64,000 nt of DNA from Epiperipatus broadwayi. Taxonomy: Eukaryota > Onychophora > Udeonychophora > Euonychophora > Peripatidae. Position 1 is the first letter of the stretch; every line of letters starts with the position of its first letter. This document shows, in pieces, positions 21,461-34,589 of this stretch. A program made the position numbers and the translations under genes. A model generated the notes under the pieces. That model was given only the letters and a program-made list of their open reading frames with translations. It ran no database searches and was not told the DNA's origin. The stretch covers positions 62,001-126,000 of the forward strand of contig JAQFVV010013093.1 in NCBI GenBank assembly GCA_028023455.1, in the 5' to 3' direction.

Positions 21461-21546
21461 GCATCGACCAGGCAGGCAAACCCACAACCGTCTGCAACCA
21501 ACTACTTGCTTGCAAGGCGACTGTGCTGACTTCTCAGCTGACAATG
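21461..21546 (-). repeat. tRNA-Ala-like SINE head
   Basis: On the minus strand 'cagctgagaagtcagcacag' then 'tcgccttgcaagcaag' and 'ggttgtgggtttgcctgcct' follow tRNA order: an A-box-like start, an anticodon arm with TGC in a CTTGCAAG loop, and a B-box-like end. The GC content is well above the surroundings. The 33.2-kb SINE head has the same layout. The acceptor stem does not close, so it is a SINE and not a tRNA gene. Confidence 0.5.
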
Positions 21547-22420
21547 CTTAACTTCATATATTTATCTTTTAAGTCCAAAAACACTGCTACTGCACAAAAA
21601 TGCATAAGGGCAAATGTAATAAATTTGACTGAAAAAGTTATTGTGAAAAGTTAGCAATTTCTCTATTTGTCTATATAGTAAGGATTTTGAATTGTATAAA
21701 ATTTGAATAGTCAATAATATTTGTTTTAAATCAATTTCTAGTATTCATATTTGCATTATTTTAAAAGAAAATAATAATCCATAATTTCAGAACCTATAGG
21801 AGTAATGATGTTATTCCCTCCAAGGCTCCCATCCCACTACAATCTTTTTTATGTATTTAAAGTCAGCATATCGATCCTCATCTGACTACCTAATTTTAAT
21901 CTAAAACCACTATCTAATAATAGATAGGTGTTTACTTATAGCAACTATTGGATAGCTAACTGAAAATTGATGGAAATGGTCAATTTCTTAAAACGTCTTA
22001 AGCTTGTTTACAACTGGAACCATTTTTCAATTTATCTATTCCAGGTTGCAAACTTCAGTTTATAGGCTTGTCATGTATAAATACTACTACTATGCTAAAA
22101 GGTCTGTTCGTAAAAATTTCATCATAGAATGTATGCTGAAAATGATTTATGATTGCTCTCCTCCCCTATAACATAGTTTGTAATGATATTTTGCTGTTCA
22201 CACTATTGCCATGATTATAAGACAAAAATTGAAAAGAAATATATGAAAAGAATTTTTTTCAAAAAATGGTAATAAAAGAAGTTGATTGTAATAATTAATA
22301 ATATTAACTGCTTATTTTTTCTATTAGATATTTGTAAAGTCATTACATTATAAATTTTAAAAAAAAAAGTTATCTTTTCATAATATTTTTTAGAATGAAT
22401 TGTATTATATTTGCCCTGTA

Positions 22421-22490
22421 CAATTTAATGCAATGGTAGGGTTTTGGACTCAAGAGATAAAAATCCTCGATATGAATCTCAAACCGGTTA
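22421..22490 (+). repeat. tRNA-like SINE remnant
   Basis: 'tgcaatggtagggttttgga' with 'gatatgaatctc' downstream resembles A and B boxes. It is weakly supported. Confidence 0.3.
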
Positions 22491-23600
22491 CTTCAAGTTC
22501 TCAAGCGACATACAAATTAAATATATAATAATGTACCTAGAAATATAATTCTTTTTTGAAAAAAAAAAAAAAGGAATTAAGCAAAAAAGTCTAGAAAAAA
22601 GTTTGGTTTTTAACTTTTTATATAAAATAATAATAAAGATAGCTATGAGAAAATCACTTTTAATGAAGAGTTTTTATAAAGAAGATGGAAGAATATTTAG
22701 ATAAACTTATAATAAAAATTAGGAAAATGATGTGAAAAAAAAGTTGTACCATATATATATATATATATATTTAGAAAGAATTCAAATTATAAATTTTAAT
22801 TCAGACGTTTAACATTATGACAGTCAGCAAGGAAAGCAAACAAAAATATATCAAAGTAAAAAAAAAAAAAAAGAAAAATTATATAAGATAGAATTAAAAT
22901 TTAATAAAGTTAAATAAAGTCTATACTTAGAAAAAGTGAAAAAATTATGAGAGACAAAAAGGAAAAAAAAAACAATGAGATATTTTATTAAAGAATCAAT
23001 GTAAATGGAATATGAAATAATCTTTTACATTTTTTAATAATATATCAACATAGATGTGTAAATTGGTATGCGGTGACCTCATGGTGGGACAGTTAGTATT
23101 TTAGTTTAAATGTCTATCCATGCTTAGAGAAACAAAAAATTTCTTTTAAATTTAATAATAAATTTTTAAGTGATCTCAAGATTTTTTGTATACCAAGGTC
23201 AACGCCTAAATCATTAAACTATTCAATAGATATTGCTAAAATCTAAATCTATGTCTTCATTGTAATTTCTTTAATTTAAACTATGGATATATCATTTTTT
23301 TGATAAACCATTGTGAAAAAAAAGAAATTATTTTATATTTATATCATATTCTCAACAAAAAATGATTATATTTAATCTTCTGCTTTTAATAAGTATGTGT
23401 ACAAGTAACAAAAGGCATAAAAAATACATTAATAGGTAGGTAATATTGATTAATAAAAATAGACATTCAGGGTGATTGATATACAGACATTTAGATAAAT
23501 AAATAGGTAATCAATTAATAGATAGATCAATTAATAGACGAACAGTAAGATAAAATGGATAGACAGATAGTCAGTCAGATAGATAGATAAATAGATAGAC
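22491..23600. other. AT-rich stretch with one faint tRNA-like patch
   Basis: No genes seen. 'ggtgacctcatggtgggaca' (23071-23090) looks like the start of a tRNA-derived SINE, but no B box is clear. Confidence 0.35.
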
Positions 23601-23935
<335 letters not shown>

Positions 23936-24267
23936 AATGGAAATATTTGCAGCCAATATTAAAAAAATTAATTTATTGGTCAATATATTTTCGAATTTGA
24001 AAAAAAAAAAACTCTGATAGTATATTTTTATCTGAAAAGTTTTCGATTTAGACTTTTTTGTTTGTTTGTTTTAATATTTAGTAACAATGTTTTTTTAGAA
24101 TATATATATATAATGAAGCTAATTTTTTTAATTGGCTTAATTTAATTGTCAGAAAATTTTATCATTTGATAATTAACTTCATTTTAATCAAATAATCCTT
24201 ATAAATTGATGCATAATTATAATCATCGGAATGTAAGTTACTTAAAATGTTAAATGACTTTTAATCG

Positions 24268-24299
<32 letters not shown>

Positions 24300-25560
24300 C
24301 TGCGTTTAAATGTTACTATCTGACAGACATCTGAAATTATAACCGATTAAAATAATGATTAAAAAACAACAACAGAAATTTAAAAAATAATAAAAAGTTT
24401 TAAAAATAAAACTAGATCCGATTAAAATATATATATACTCGTATGTTCAATGAAAGAACAACTTCATGATAATCGCATGAGCTGATTCAAAATCGGGCCA
24501 CATAAACTTAGAAGCACTCAATACTGATCAGAAAATAGTTATATAGATAATATTCTCTAGAGAGTAAAAGGAACATAAAAAATGCTCAAACTCTCGTTAA
24601 CTGACAATTTACAAGCCAAAAAAATTTTTTTTCATCCAAAAACATTTACTTCTTTAGTCCGCCATTCCATCGACAATAATATTTATATATTTGTTAATTG
24701 GATTAAAAGACAATACAAATCATTTCTATATTTCACATACTGAAACATAAATATATAAGAAACAAAATTAGTCACCTTTTAAGTTATAAGACTATTTTTA
24801 CTAGCGTTTTAAAATTGCTATAAATCAGACTTAACTAGCTATGAAGCTATTTTAAATGGGATCAACATGACAACAAACTAAAGCATCAAAGAATACTAAT
24901 ACACAAAAATGTAAACATTTTGTAATTCTAAACTAAAACGCTCTTTCCTTTCCATCAAAACTAACAGTAATTTTTAAAAATTTATATTGACTGCAAATTC
25001 TAAAAGTTATTAGTTAAAAACGTTTTGGTGAAGTATAAAAAGTTACGGCTACAAGTGTTAATGTATTTTTCTTCAGCTAAAGTTTAATTAGGGATAAAGA
25101 TTAATAGGTTTTTAGATTGCTGAAATTTTTTTAAGCAAGTTTCAGGTAGGCAGTCTACAATTAATTTATATAGCTATCAAATATTAATTAGTAAATGAAT
25201 GTCTAGCTATTTTCATTGTAATGTGAAGAAATTCCCAGGTACTCTGGATTATTCACGTAAGCGTTGACGAACTGATTATAAAAGAAAGCTAAAGTAGTAT
25301 AAAGCAATCTTTATGAGAGTGGCATATAGAAATGCTAATATTAAGCATTATTTTTATTTTTGTTATGCATATGACATAAAGACCATGTTATATGTACTTA
25401 TATATATATACTGTAATGGTAAAACATGGGGTGAACATAGGGTGAGTAATTCATCATCATCCCTACTGAAAAGTTACAATCTTAATTAACATTATCAATG
25501 AATAGCCATCAACAAATAAGAAACGGGTATGAAAGAATTAGCATAGAATAAAATAAGTAT
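23936..25560. other. AT-rich stretch with a short (GT)n array
   Basis: (GT)n lies at about 24271-24298. Otherwise no gene, repeat arm or RNA is recognised. Confidence 0.5.
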
Positions 25561-25561
25561 T

Positions 25562-25691
<130 letters not shown>

Positions 25692-26130
25692 TTTGTATAT
25701 ATACCATCAGGGCCAACTGTAATTAACAGAATAATAATAACAATTAACTCAATCCTCTCAAACAATCCCTACCCAACTATTCTTACGGGAGATTTCAACA
25801 TAAGTTATAAAAAATTTATTACGAAATGGATACACCAATTAACATTTCCACTCATGAGTGGAAAAGATTTTCTACCAACTAACTCGATATCTTTTTATAA
25901 CAGTAGACACGGAACTTTAATAGATCTAATGTTTTATTCCCCAATACTGCATCATTCAATAGAAATATCACTTTCCCCAACCCCATTTTCAGACCATGCA
26001 GCGCAGATAATAACGCTAAACATAAACACACACCTCAGCGCAATAATTAATTTGCAAAAAACGATCAGGATCCTACTACCAGACAATACTACGGAGTCAC
26101 TTTTTTCAGAAATTTATATAATGATAAAAT
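25692..26130 (+). pseudogene. LINE B endonuclease domain, C-terminal part
   Basis: The order of signature motifs of the apurinic/apyrimidinic-like LINE endonuclease is clear. VYIPSG (25695) precedes TILTGDFN (25776-25799) with the catalytic GDFN. GTLIDLMFYSP (25912-25944) follows at the usual place of the S-x-I-D-y block. PFSDHAAQIITL (25983-26018) carries the terminal SDH active-site motif. In LINEs this enzyme nicks the target strand to prime reverse transcription. The upstream third, including the N-terminal E of the active site, is lost by 5' truncation. A frameshift before 25854 separates GDFN from the frame containing IDLM and SDH, and the frame ends at 26132. Host AP-endonuclease origin is ruled out by the RT that follows. 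Confidence 0.85.
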
Positions 26131-26424
26131 AAATCAGCTTGAATTAGACCCGATATCCAGATACATAGCTTACACTAACACCCTTTCATTTAATATAAAC
26201 CATATCACACAAAAATCAATTCCTTTCTCCAGGCTAATTACATTAGCAGATGAAATATACAAAAGAATCAGTCTGTCTAAACCGGTTCAACATAATCAAA
26301 CAAACATAATTAAACTCACCCAGCTCTATAAACAGACTTGCAATAAATTAAAACAATATCTAAGCATAAAAAAGAAAAAAAATTGCCTAGCACAGCCGCA
26401 CACATGGACACGCGGATATATTAG

Positions 26425-28594
26425 GTGGGCTTTGGGTACCCATCCATAAATAAAGTTCCCAAGGCGCTGGAATCGGAAAATAAGATTACAGCAGGATTTA
26501 ACATGATTGCACCTATATATAACTATTTCAAAACAAAGCTAACTAAGCATGCACAATTCACACCCAAAGAAGATTATTTTGGAACAACTGAAGATGAGAT
26601 GCCATTTAAAATTGAGGATTTTAAGGTAGTGTTAGAATCAATCCCACCCACATGTCATCCAGGACCTCCAGGCATTCCACAGTTTGTACTTGCACATCTT
26701 AGCCAAATTACAAATACATACCTGTGTCAATTGGCAAATCAAATATCACAAAAAATTTATAGCATACAGGGATTATACAACATATCAATGGTACCATTCA
26801 TGAAAAAACAAGAACCTATTACCAAGATCACCAACTTAAGACTCATCTCAATGGAGCCTTTAGGAATTAAACTGCTAGAAAAAGTAATAAAGGTGAAAAT
26901 TGAACCATTTATACTGACAAAAATATCACAACATCAGTAAACAAAGAAAGGCTCATCCACAGGTCAGGCAGCACTACTCTTTAAAACTATAATTAACTCG
27001 GTAATTAAGAAGAAGAAATGTGCTCCAATTGCAGTACAATTAGATTTTGAAAGTGCTTTCGACTCTGTACCAATAAAAATCTTACTAAACCAACAAAAGG
27101 AAACACAAATACCACAATCAATATTATATGCAATAGTCAATCTACTTTTAAACAGAAGTACATATCACACTTAACGGAAGAACGTCATCATCATTCTATC
27201 CCACTCAATCAATACCACAAGGGTCACCACTGAGTACACTACTGTTCACCTTCTACATAAACCCCTTATTAGAAGAAATTGAAAAAAAATACAGGGAGTG
27301 TTAATACCAAATACAAAAAGATACATTCCTTGTATAGCTTATATGGATAATATCACAATATTCTTAACATCAAAAAAGCAACTACAAGCACTACAAAACA
27401 TCATAGAAGAATATACAAAAAAATTCAAACTTAAAATCAATATCAATAAGTCAGCTGCTTGGACAATTTTTACAGGGAAAGTAAACAAACAAATTTATCA
27501 AGGAAAGCCCAGCAGTTTTCTAGGTTTTCCATTTTATCTGGGAATGAATCAAATGAGAACAACAATACAAAACAAACTCGAAGTGGATGCAGAAAGAATC
27601 ACAGAATCATTATCCAGATCATATCTATCAATATACTCAAAAATATCATTATTCAATCAACTCATAATGTCAAAAATAAGCTACTATTTACCAATAATCA
27701 GTTTCACAAAACCATTTATAGCCTCAATTAATTCATTTTGTAGCAAACTACTATGGAACAGGAAAGTAGTTACCATTTCAATAAAGCAACTTAACCAACC
27801 AACAAAAAGGAATGGTCTGGGACTTCACTCAATATTAGTGTTTCAGACACAAAAAACAATAAATCTGCTAATAGCCATAGTCAAAAGATTTCCAGATATT
27901 GAACCAATATTGGAGATCACACCCACAGATCGTCCACCACCTACAAACAATTATATCTTTACGTTGCTTGAAAGCATTGAGAGCATCAAAAACAAAGATA
28001 ACACTGAGAAGTCCAATAAAATATACATGTTGGCAAATACATAATTTCCTAACACAAAAACAATCTGAGAATAACCAAATATCTGTATTGGGAATTGATA
28101 ACAGCCAATTACTCAAAAAATTTAGAAAATGGTTCCTGGAACCAAAATTTTACAATTTCATAATTAAAGTCAATTTGAAAGCACTACCTACAAGTCATTT
28201 TATTAGATACAGAAGATTCTATATAAATATAGATCCCTTGTGTATGCTGTGTCACAGGGATGAGGAAACACAGGACCATTTCATACATAATTGTTCAGGA
28301 CTTGAAAAAGTAAGACAAATGATGGTTGGTGGATATAGGAAAAATGGAACTACTATAAATGAGATTCTACAAACATTCAAAAATAATAAAATACCCACCA
28401 TAAGGGCAGCCACTTTCAGCCTATATGCATTCTGGTGTACCAGATGCACTTTTACACTGGGCAACAACATGAGAAGGCACCCTAACACCTATAGAAACAA
28501 ATTGCAAAAAATAAAAGAAAGAGACAGTATTATTGCACCACCTGATATCTTTGCAGCAACGTGGTCTCTTTTTAAAATTCAGGCCACTTTATAA
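26425..28594 (+). pseudogene. LINE B reverse transcriptase and C-terminal zinc knuckle
   Basis: RT blocks in order: FKVVLESIPPTCHPGPPGIP (26625-26684), the fingers region with the 'PGPDG' type motif; VPFMKK...LRLISMEPLGIKLLEKV (26793-26890), at the place of 'PI.LL....K..E'; AVQLDFESAFDSVP (27033-27073), motif A; IPQGSPLSTLLFTFYINPL (27211-27268), motif B; IAYMDNITIFL (27331-27365), motif C with the second aspartate changed to asparagine; KLKININKSAAW (27430-27465), motif D; and SFLGFPFY. The C-terminal part has CSKLLWNRK...RNGLGLHSI and a zinc knuckle C-x2-C-x8-H-x4-C type (CMLCHRDEETQDHFIHNC, 28240-28293). Breaks occur at 26941, near 27175, 27290 and 28044. The organisation suggests an L1/Tx1-like group, without a tree to prove it. 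It resembles LINE A and LINE C. Confidence 0.85.
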
Positions 28595-28906
28595 TAAAGA
28601 ATATAATAGAAAAGGACAAAGGCAAACATGAAATTCAGTGTTGCAAGAACATGAAAAAATTACTGAAACCATAATCATTGATTTATATTGTACATAAACT
28701 TGGACAATAAATATTTCATAAAGTGTGAAAAAATCAAAAACATTGTGAAAGCCACTATCTAAGTTCTAAAAAGTCAATTTTTAAGTGCAAAGAGACTCTA
28801 ATAAAATATACAGACTGTAATGTAATAACTGTGTAAACCTATGTATAACACTATGTATAATCAACAACCAATGTAACCACTTGTTTTTGAATAGTTACCT
28901 TTAAAA

Positions 28907-29155
<249 letters not shown>

Positions 29156-29435
29156 TAATGTTATAGCACCAGCATTAAACAAAAATAATCATCAGTCATT
29201 TAATGAATAATATTTCTATAATTATGCAAAGTAAGGAACTGTTTTCTATTTATTTTTAATACCTTGTGGAGGGGTATAATCGTAAACATATAACCAATAA
29301 CGTGCGAAAAATATGTATGATCCCCAAGACGCACGTTTCTTGCTGAACCAGCACTCACCAGCTAGCCAAGTTTCCAATCTCTAATACATATCTTTATAAT
29401 TATTTAATATATATATGAAAAACAAAAACAAGTTA
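29156..29435. other. Flank of assembly gap, no gene
   Basis: Unremarkable AT-rich DNA with a slightly less AT-rich patch (29270-29385). No feature is recognised. Confidence 0.5.
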
Positions 29436-29935
29436 NNNNNNNNNNNNNNNNNNNNNNNNNNNNNNNNNNNNNNNNNNNNNNNNNNNNNNNNNNNNNNNNN
29501 NNNNNNNNNNNNNNNNNNNNNNNNNNNNNNNNNNNNNNNNNNNNNNNNNNNNNNNNNNNNNNNNNNNNNNNNNNNNNNNNNNNNNNNNNNNNNNNNNNNN
29601 NNNNNNNNNNNNNNNNNNNNNNNNNNNNNNNNNNNNNNNNNNNNNNNNNNNNNNNNNNNNNNNNNNNNNNNNNNNNNNNNNNNNNNNNNNNNNNNNNNNN
29701 NNNNNNNNNNNNNNNNNNNNNNNNNNNNNNNNNNNNNNNNNNNNNNNNNNNNNNNNNNNNNNNNNNNNNNNNNNNNNNNNNNNNNNNNNNNNNNNNNNNN
29801 NNNNNNNNNNNNNNNNNNNNNNNNNNNNNNNNNNNNNNNNNNNNNNNNNNNNNNNNNNNNNNNNNNNNNNNNNNNNNNNNNNNNNNNNNNNNNNNNNNNN
29901 NNNNNNNNNNNNNNNNNNNNNNNNNNNNNNNNNNN
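29436..29935. other. Assembly gap of 500 N
   Basis: Exactly 500 undetermined bases, a round figure that suggests a placeholder length. The right edge is (AT)n, so the gap probably sits in a TA-rich repeat that could not be assembled. Frames drawn across it are artefacts. Confidence 0.98.
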
Positions 29936-30460
29936 ATATATATATATATATATATATATATAGTAATGCTAGTGAGAAACATATATATATATAACTCACA
30001 TATATAGCATTATATGTTTCATAATTTTAAAAAATATATACATGATTAGTTATGTAGATTTTAAAATGCAATTTTGTAAAATAAAAAGATTGCATATATT
30101 TTGTTTTTAAAACTAGGGAAGTAACAATTTTATATATACATTAAGATAAAATGAATTAACAATTAACACACCAAAGAAATAATTAAAATAATTCACAAAA
30201 AGCAAATATTGTATACAAATAATACTAATAATGATTATAGACAATAAATATCTTTTGAGAATTAACACAGTATCAGTTAATCATGACAGGGATTTTTTTT
30301 TCTTTTTATATTTTTATCAAGAATTAAAATCAAATTTTTAAACCTCCATAAAACCTTTTGAGAATACGTTCATAAAACATTTTATTTCCATATATATATA
30401 TTGATGTGCAGCAATGAATCATATATGGCTTTGATTTACTAATTAATTTATATATATATG
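29936..30460. other. AT-rich stretch right of the gap, nothing recognised
   Basis: Starts with (AT)n. No gene or repeat arm is visible up to the RTE fragment. Confidence 0.5.
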
Positions 30461-30464
30461 TGTG

Positions 30465-30610
30465 TGTAGATAGACGGATGAAATAAGGAAGTGTGCTAGT
30501 GTGATGTGGAGAAGAGAGACTAGAGATTGGAAAAGATGAATTGAACTTGGAGAGACCTACATCTTGCAGTGGATTGATAATGATTGAAAATGATGATGAG
30601 GAGGAGGATG
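30465..30610 (+). pseudogene. RTE-clade LINE, extreme 3' fragment (RTE-C)
   Basis: Matches the last 120-130 bases of the 54-kb RTE copy: 'gatgaaataaggaagtgtgc' against 'gatgaaataagaaaatgtgc', then 'atgtggagaagagagac', 'gaacttggagagacctacat' and 'tgcagtggattgataatg'. In the 54-kb reading frame this is DEIRKCAGVLWRREA...LEETFILQCIDN. It is a very short, 5'-truncated insertion followed by GATGATGA words that match the RTE 3' tail. Confidence 0.85.
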
Positions 30611-33190
30611 CTATATATATATGTAGAGAGAGAGAGAGAGCGACTGAAAGTCCAAAAGAGTTCAAACAAACTAATTCTCTTTTAAAATAAATTAACCTAA
30701 TATTTATGCAGATATGTTAATTTGATGAATATATTTGACACTTAAAAACATCTAACCAGAAAATATTAAGATTATTACACACCTAAGAGTAATTAAATAT
30801 AATTTTTTAAATCTTTTCACAAAACCTAAAGATAATATTTAAAATTTTATTTTTATTTTTTTTATATAAGTAATTTAAATTCAATAAGACATTTTATCAA
30901 ATGTAAAATATTTTCAATAATAATTAAAGTATTAAAAAGATTATATAATTATTCAAAAATAAAATAAATTTAGAATTTATTGTGCAATTAATTTTTATTG
31001 AGATATTTAAGTCTTGAGTTTTCAGCAATATATTTTTGTTATAGTTGGAATTATTAAAAATATTAGAACATATAAATATTAGGTATATTTTATTTTTATT
31101 AGCAAAAATATAATTGAAATAAATGAAAATATATAATCAATGTAACAATAAGTTTTCAAATTAAATTAAAATGCATTTTTCTAGTAATGCTACTGTAATT
31201 CCCATTTTTCAATGCAAGCAGCAAATGAATTCAGAAAATTGCTTATTGCTCCATTAAATCAGACATTTATTTACAAAGAATGAAAACTATGATATAAATT
31301 TATTATTTTAAAAATAAATTTTTAACTGAAAAAAAAACAAAACGATCAAGTGACCATTACTAAAGTAATATAATTAAACACAATTACTAGAATAAAAAAT
31401 TGAAACAAGCAATACCATTTCACTTAATATCTGCAATCAGCAATGAAAAGATTATATATATAAATTGAATTGGAAGATTTAAATGATCTTTAAAATTAAT
31501 TCTTTAATTAAGACAAATTTATCAGTTTAAATTTAATTATTTTATTAACGAAGTCTATACAATATTAGATTTTTTTAATACTCAGTCTCTATAGATTTTT
31601 TTAAAAAATTATGTGCTGATATGACTGATAATTTTCCAGTCACATAAATTTAAAATTTAAAATATCATTCTTGATATTGGTTGATTAATCTTTGGTATAC
31701 GCATAATGATGAAGATAGTTATTCTTTCAGAATTTATGAACAACTGGTCTAAATTCTTTTTTGACTCTTTAGGTCATCATAGCTTGATGTAATAGATTAT
31801 CTAAAGTATAGAATTGCTTATTAGCTGTCCTCTGTACATGTTGTTAATTCTGCAACTACGAATTTTGAACTTTATGAAGTTTTAACTATTATTATATCTT
31901 TTTGAATTATTAACTTAACTAAATTAATAAACTCAGCAACTCAAAACTAATTAAATTTGATTTTCTCTGCCTTTTATATAAGTTCTTATTTTTGAAATTA
32001 CTTTTGTCTTATAAATACATTTTTAATAGTTTTTTTTTTTTTTGTAATTTAAACTCTTTAATTGGATCGTTTATTAATTATCTGCCACATCACTAACTTA
32101 ATCTCTAAACAAAGTTGACCTCATCTTCCTTCCTTTTCATTTAATTAAACATGCAGTTTTACATATTTAAAACATTTAAACAATAATTTATTTCTCTATT
32201 TAAAATTATTTTAAAAAATATGAAATTTATAATTTTAAATCTAAGCAAATATAATTTTAAGGGTTTGTTTTAAATATTATCTTTAAAACAATATTTTTAA
32301 TATTTTTTAACTATATCAACACATTTACGATTTGCTTGTTATGTCGCGCCTGCCCATGTGAGGCATTTTTTTTGTTAGTGGTGCTTTGTTGGTCTGTTTA
32401 AGGTCACCAAAGTACATCATAGTGGATTAACACTATATATATATATATATATATTGTATTCTCTCAACTTACTTTGTTTGAAAGATACTCTGTAAGTAAG
32501 AGGTTAACTGTGCTAAAGCAAAATCAGAGCGAGAGAAACTGAAAACGCATTTCCGATAGCGTTTGAATGTACTGAAAGCGCATTCGCATAAGATTGAGCC
32601 TTTGTAAGACTCTAACCCACAAGAACGCACTCAATCCAGATTTCCCAACCAAAATAAATAATCAATGTAAAATATACAATTTCTCAGGGATTTAAATCTT
32701 GACTATAAAACTTTTAAAATATACTTGTATAATTTTTTTATATATTTATATAATTTTGATTAATCTATTCATTAACTACATACTCTCAGGGTTTCTATTT
32801 GTAAATATTCAGTAAGACTTATCGTAATAATTATCTCAGAGCTTTTTTTAAATAATCATTTACTACTATCAAGATGCATATACGTGTCAGGGATTTTTAT
32901 GTACGCAATCTACTTTTAACTTATTAGATTAAAATAGCAAATATAATAAAATAACCTTTACTGAATCAGCAATATGATGTTTTGACCTGAATTTAAATAG
33001 TATCAAAATGGTGATCAAAGAATAATACTATATGCGTTAACAAAAATAATAAAATTAATTATTTCATGTAATACATACAAATCAGCATTATATGACAGTC
33101 AATACCAAAGTTAAATATTTATAATGCGAATTATCTCTGTATGTGGTATATTGATTATATCTACATTTGACGTATAAACTCACATACAAT
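30611..33190. other. Long AT-rich stretch without assigned gene
   Basis: No RT, transposase or splice-like structure recognised. A patch at about 32500-32640 is richer in G+C, with eight or nine CpG steps, and contains two diverged copies of 'actgaaaacgcattt'-like text. I cannot name it. Confidence 0.45.
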
Positions 33191-33195
33191 AATCA

Positions 33196-33262
33196 AGCGC
33201 TGGTAGCCGTGAGGTCAGCGCAGCAGCCTCACAAGCAGTTGTTGTGGGTTTGCTACAATATA
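33196..33262 (+). repeat. tRNA-derived SINE head
   Basis: 'gctggtagccgtgaggtcag' (A-box region), 'cagcctcacaagcag' (anticodon-arm-like, CAC in a CTCACAA loop) and 'gttgtgggtttgcta' (B-box region) appear in tRNA order. The layout is close to the 21.5-kb copy. The acceptor stem does not close. Confidence 0.5.
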
Positions 33263-33470
33263 CATGTTATAGGAGATAAATTGCAATATATCATTCCACT
33301 TTTACTTTGAACATATAATCAAATTAAGTATCTCAAAACTATAACATTAATATTTACCCATTTGTCACTTTCTCTATATTACTGTAAGGTTTATTTTATA
33401 AACACCTATGCAAGAGAGTATGTATAAATATATTACATCAGCAAATCAACTAGTAATTTCAAATTAAAAC

Positions 33471-33763
33471 AGGCAAAACTCACTATACATATTGCCATTC
33501 ATTGCAAGCTAGAGTAATCAATGGATGCCAGAAGGCTTGTGCATAAAATCGCCATCTAGTGCCTACTCATCCAATATCCCAGACTAATTTCTGGCTTATG
33601 GCCTTCATCAATGAAAAGCCTTGACTGAAGACCACAAGCCAAAAACTAGCCTGGGGATATTGGATGAGTAGGCACTAGATGGGGGTTTTATGCACAAGCC
33701 TTCTGGCATCTATTGATGAATCTAATTTGCAGTGAGTGGCAATATGTATAGTGAGTTTTGCCT
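33471..33763. mobile_element. Fold-back MITE (M5)
   Basis: A 293-bp palindrome beginning 'aggcaaaactcactatacat' and ending with its complement 'atgtatagtgagttttgcct'. The arms continue almost to the centre: 'agccttctggcatc' against 'gatgccagaaggct', 'tgcctactcatccaatatcc' against 'ggatattggatgagtaggca'. A wider unit of about 360 bp may be bounded by the 12-bp direct repeat 'aatttcaaatta' (33455-33466 and 33823-33834). No coding frame. Confidence 0.9.
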
Positions 33764-34585
33764 ATTTTAATAACAGATAAGCAAGCATAAGAAATGGTGA
33801 TCATGTGATGTTTATTGCCTTAAATTTCAAATTAATTATAGCATATATTTTAACACATAGTATTTGATGAACCAAATATAAATAATCTTTATCTTGAAAA
33901 TGTACTACTTCTTCTAGACAATTTTATTCAAATCTGGATCAAGAAAGGAACTTTCAAATTTATAAAAAATGATGAAATATAACTTAATATTTTTATTTTA
34001 AATAATTTTAAATATTATAATTTTTAAACTACCACATATTAGTTCATAAATAAAGATAAATATCCACCTTTACTGTTAATAGGAGGTTACCTTGATAATA
34101 GATTGAGGTCGTTGATTATTATTGATACTGGTATTGTTTAAGTGTTGACTGTTTTCAATGAATTTACATTTATAAATCTATCTAGCCATGAACATTATTA
34201 GCCTTATTATTTAAGTAATGCATTGTTGGAATGCAGTTTAAAATTTGTAATTACTGTTTGAAAGTTATAATTGACTATTTGTTAGTCTGCTTTTAGAACA
34301 GGTTATATTTACTTTTTTAATGAGATTTATTTAAACTTCTTTGTATCAATAATTTTACTCTCTGCAGCCATGTTGCAATCTTTAGTATCTCTGCGACTGT
34401 GTAAATATATTATACTAGAAATAAAGATGGATTTCTACCTTTATTGTTAAAAGAAGATTGCCTTGATTGTTATTAATATTGGTATTGTTTAAGTGTTGCT
34501 GTTGTAATATTGAGATGGGTCCATAATAAACATAAATAATCTATGTAAACATCTTATCAAACCCAATTTACCACATTACTAAAGT
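33764..34585. other. AT-rich stretch, nothing recognised
   Basis: 'cacatgatcaccatttct' is present on the minus strand at 33790-33807 (see M1 and M4). Two diverged copies of 'tattgttaataggaggttacc'-like text (34073 and 34440) hint at an internal duplication. There is no gene. Confidence 0.4.
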
Positions 34586-34589
34586 CATA

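Larger units (their letters stand above)
25692..28906 (+). mobile_element. Non-LTR retrotransposon with AP endonuclease and RT (LINE B)
   Basis: About 3.2 kb between two trinucleotide arrays. It begins inside the endonuclease domain (VYIPSGPTVINRIIITIN), so the ORF1 and the endonuclease N-terminus are missing. It ends with about 310 bases of non-coding tail leading into a long (TAA)n array (28907-29136). A simple-repeat 3' tail is typical of several LINE groups. It is the least damaged LINE of the window, but still has several stops. Confidence 0.85.

Noticed and set aside
21421-21654. 77-codon frame containing a less AT-rich middle
   Set aside because: The less AT-rich part is a tRNA-Ala-like SINE head on the opposite strand.
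27868-28488. Minus-strand frames inside LINE B
   Set aside because: They are antisense shadows of the LINE B RT and zinc-knuckle coding strand.
29404-29999. Frames of 182-192 codons across the gap
   Set aside because: They consist almost wholly of undetermined bases.
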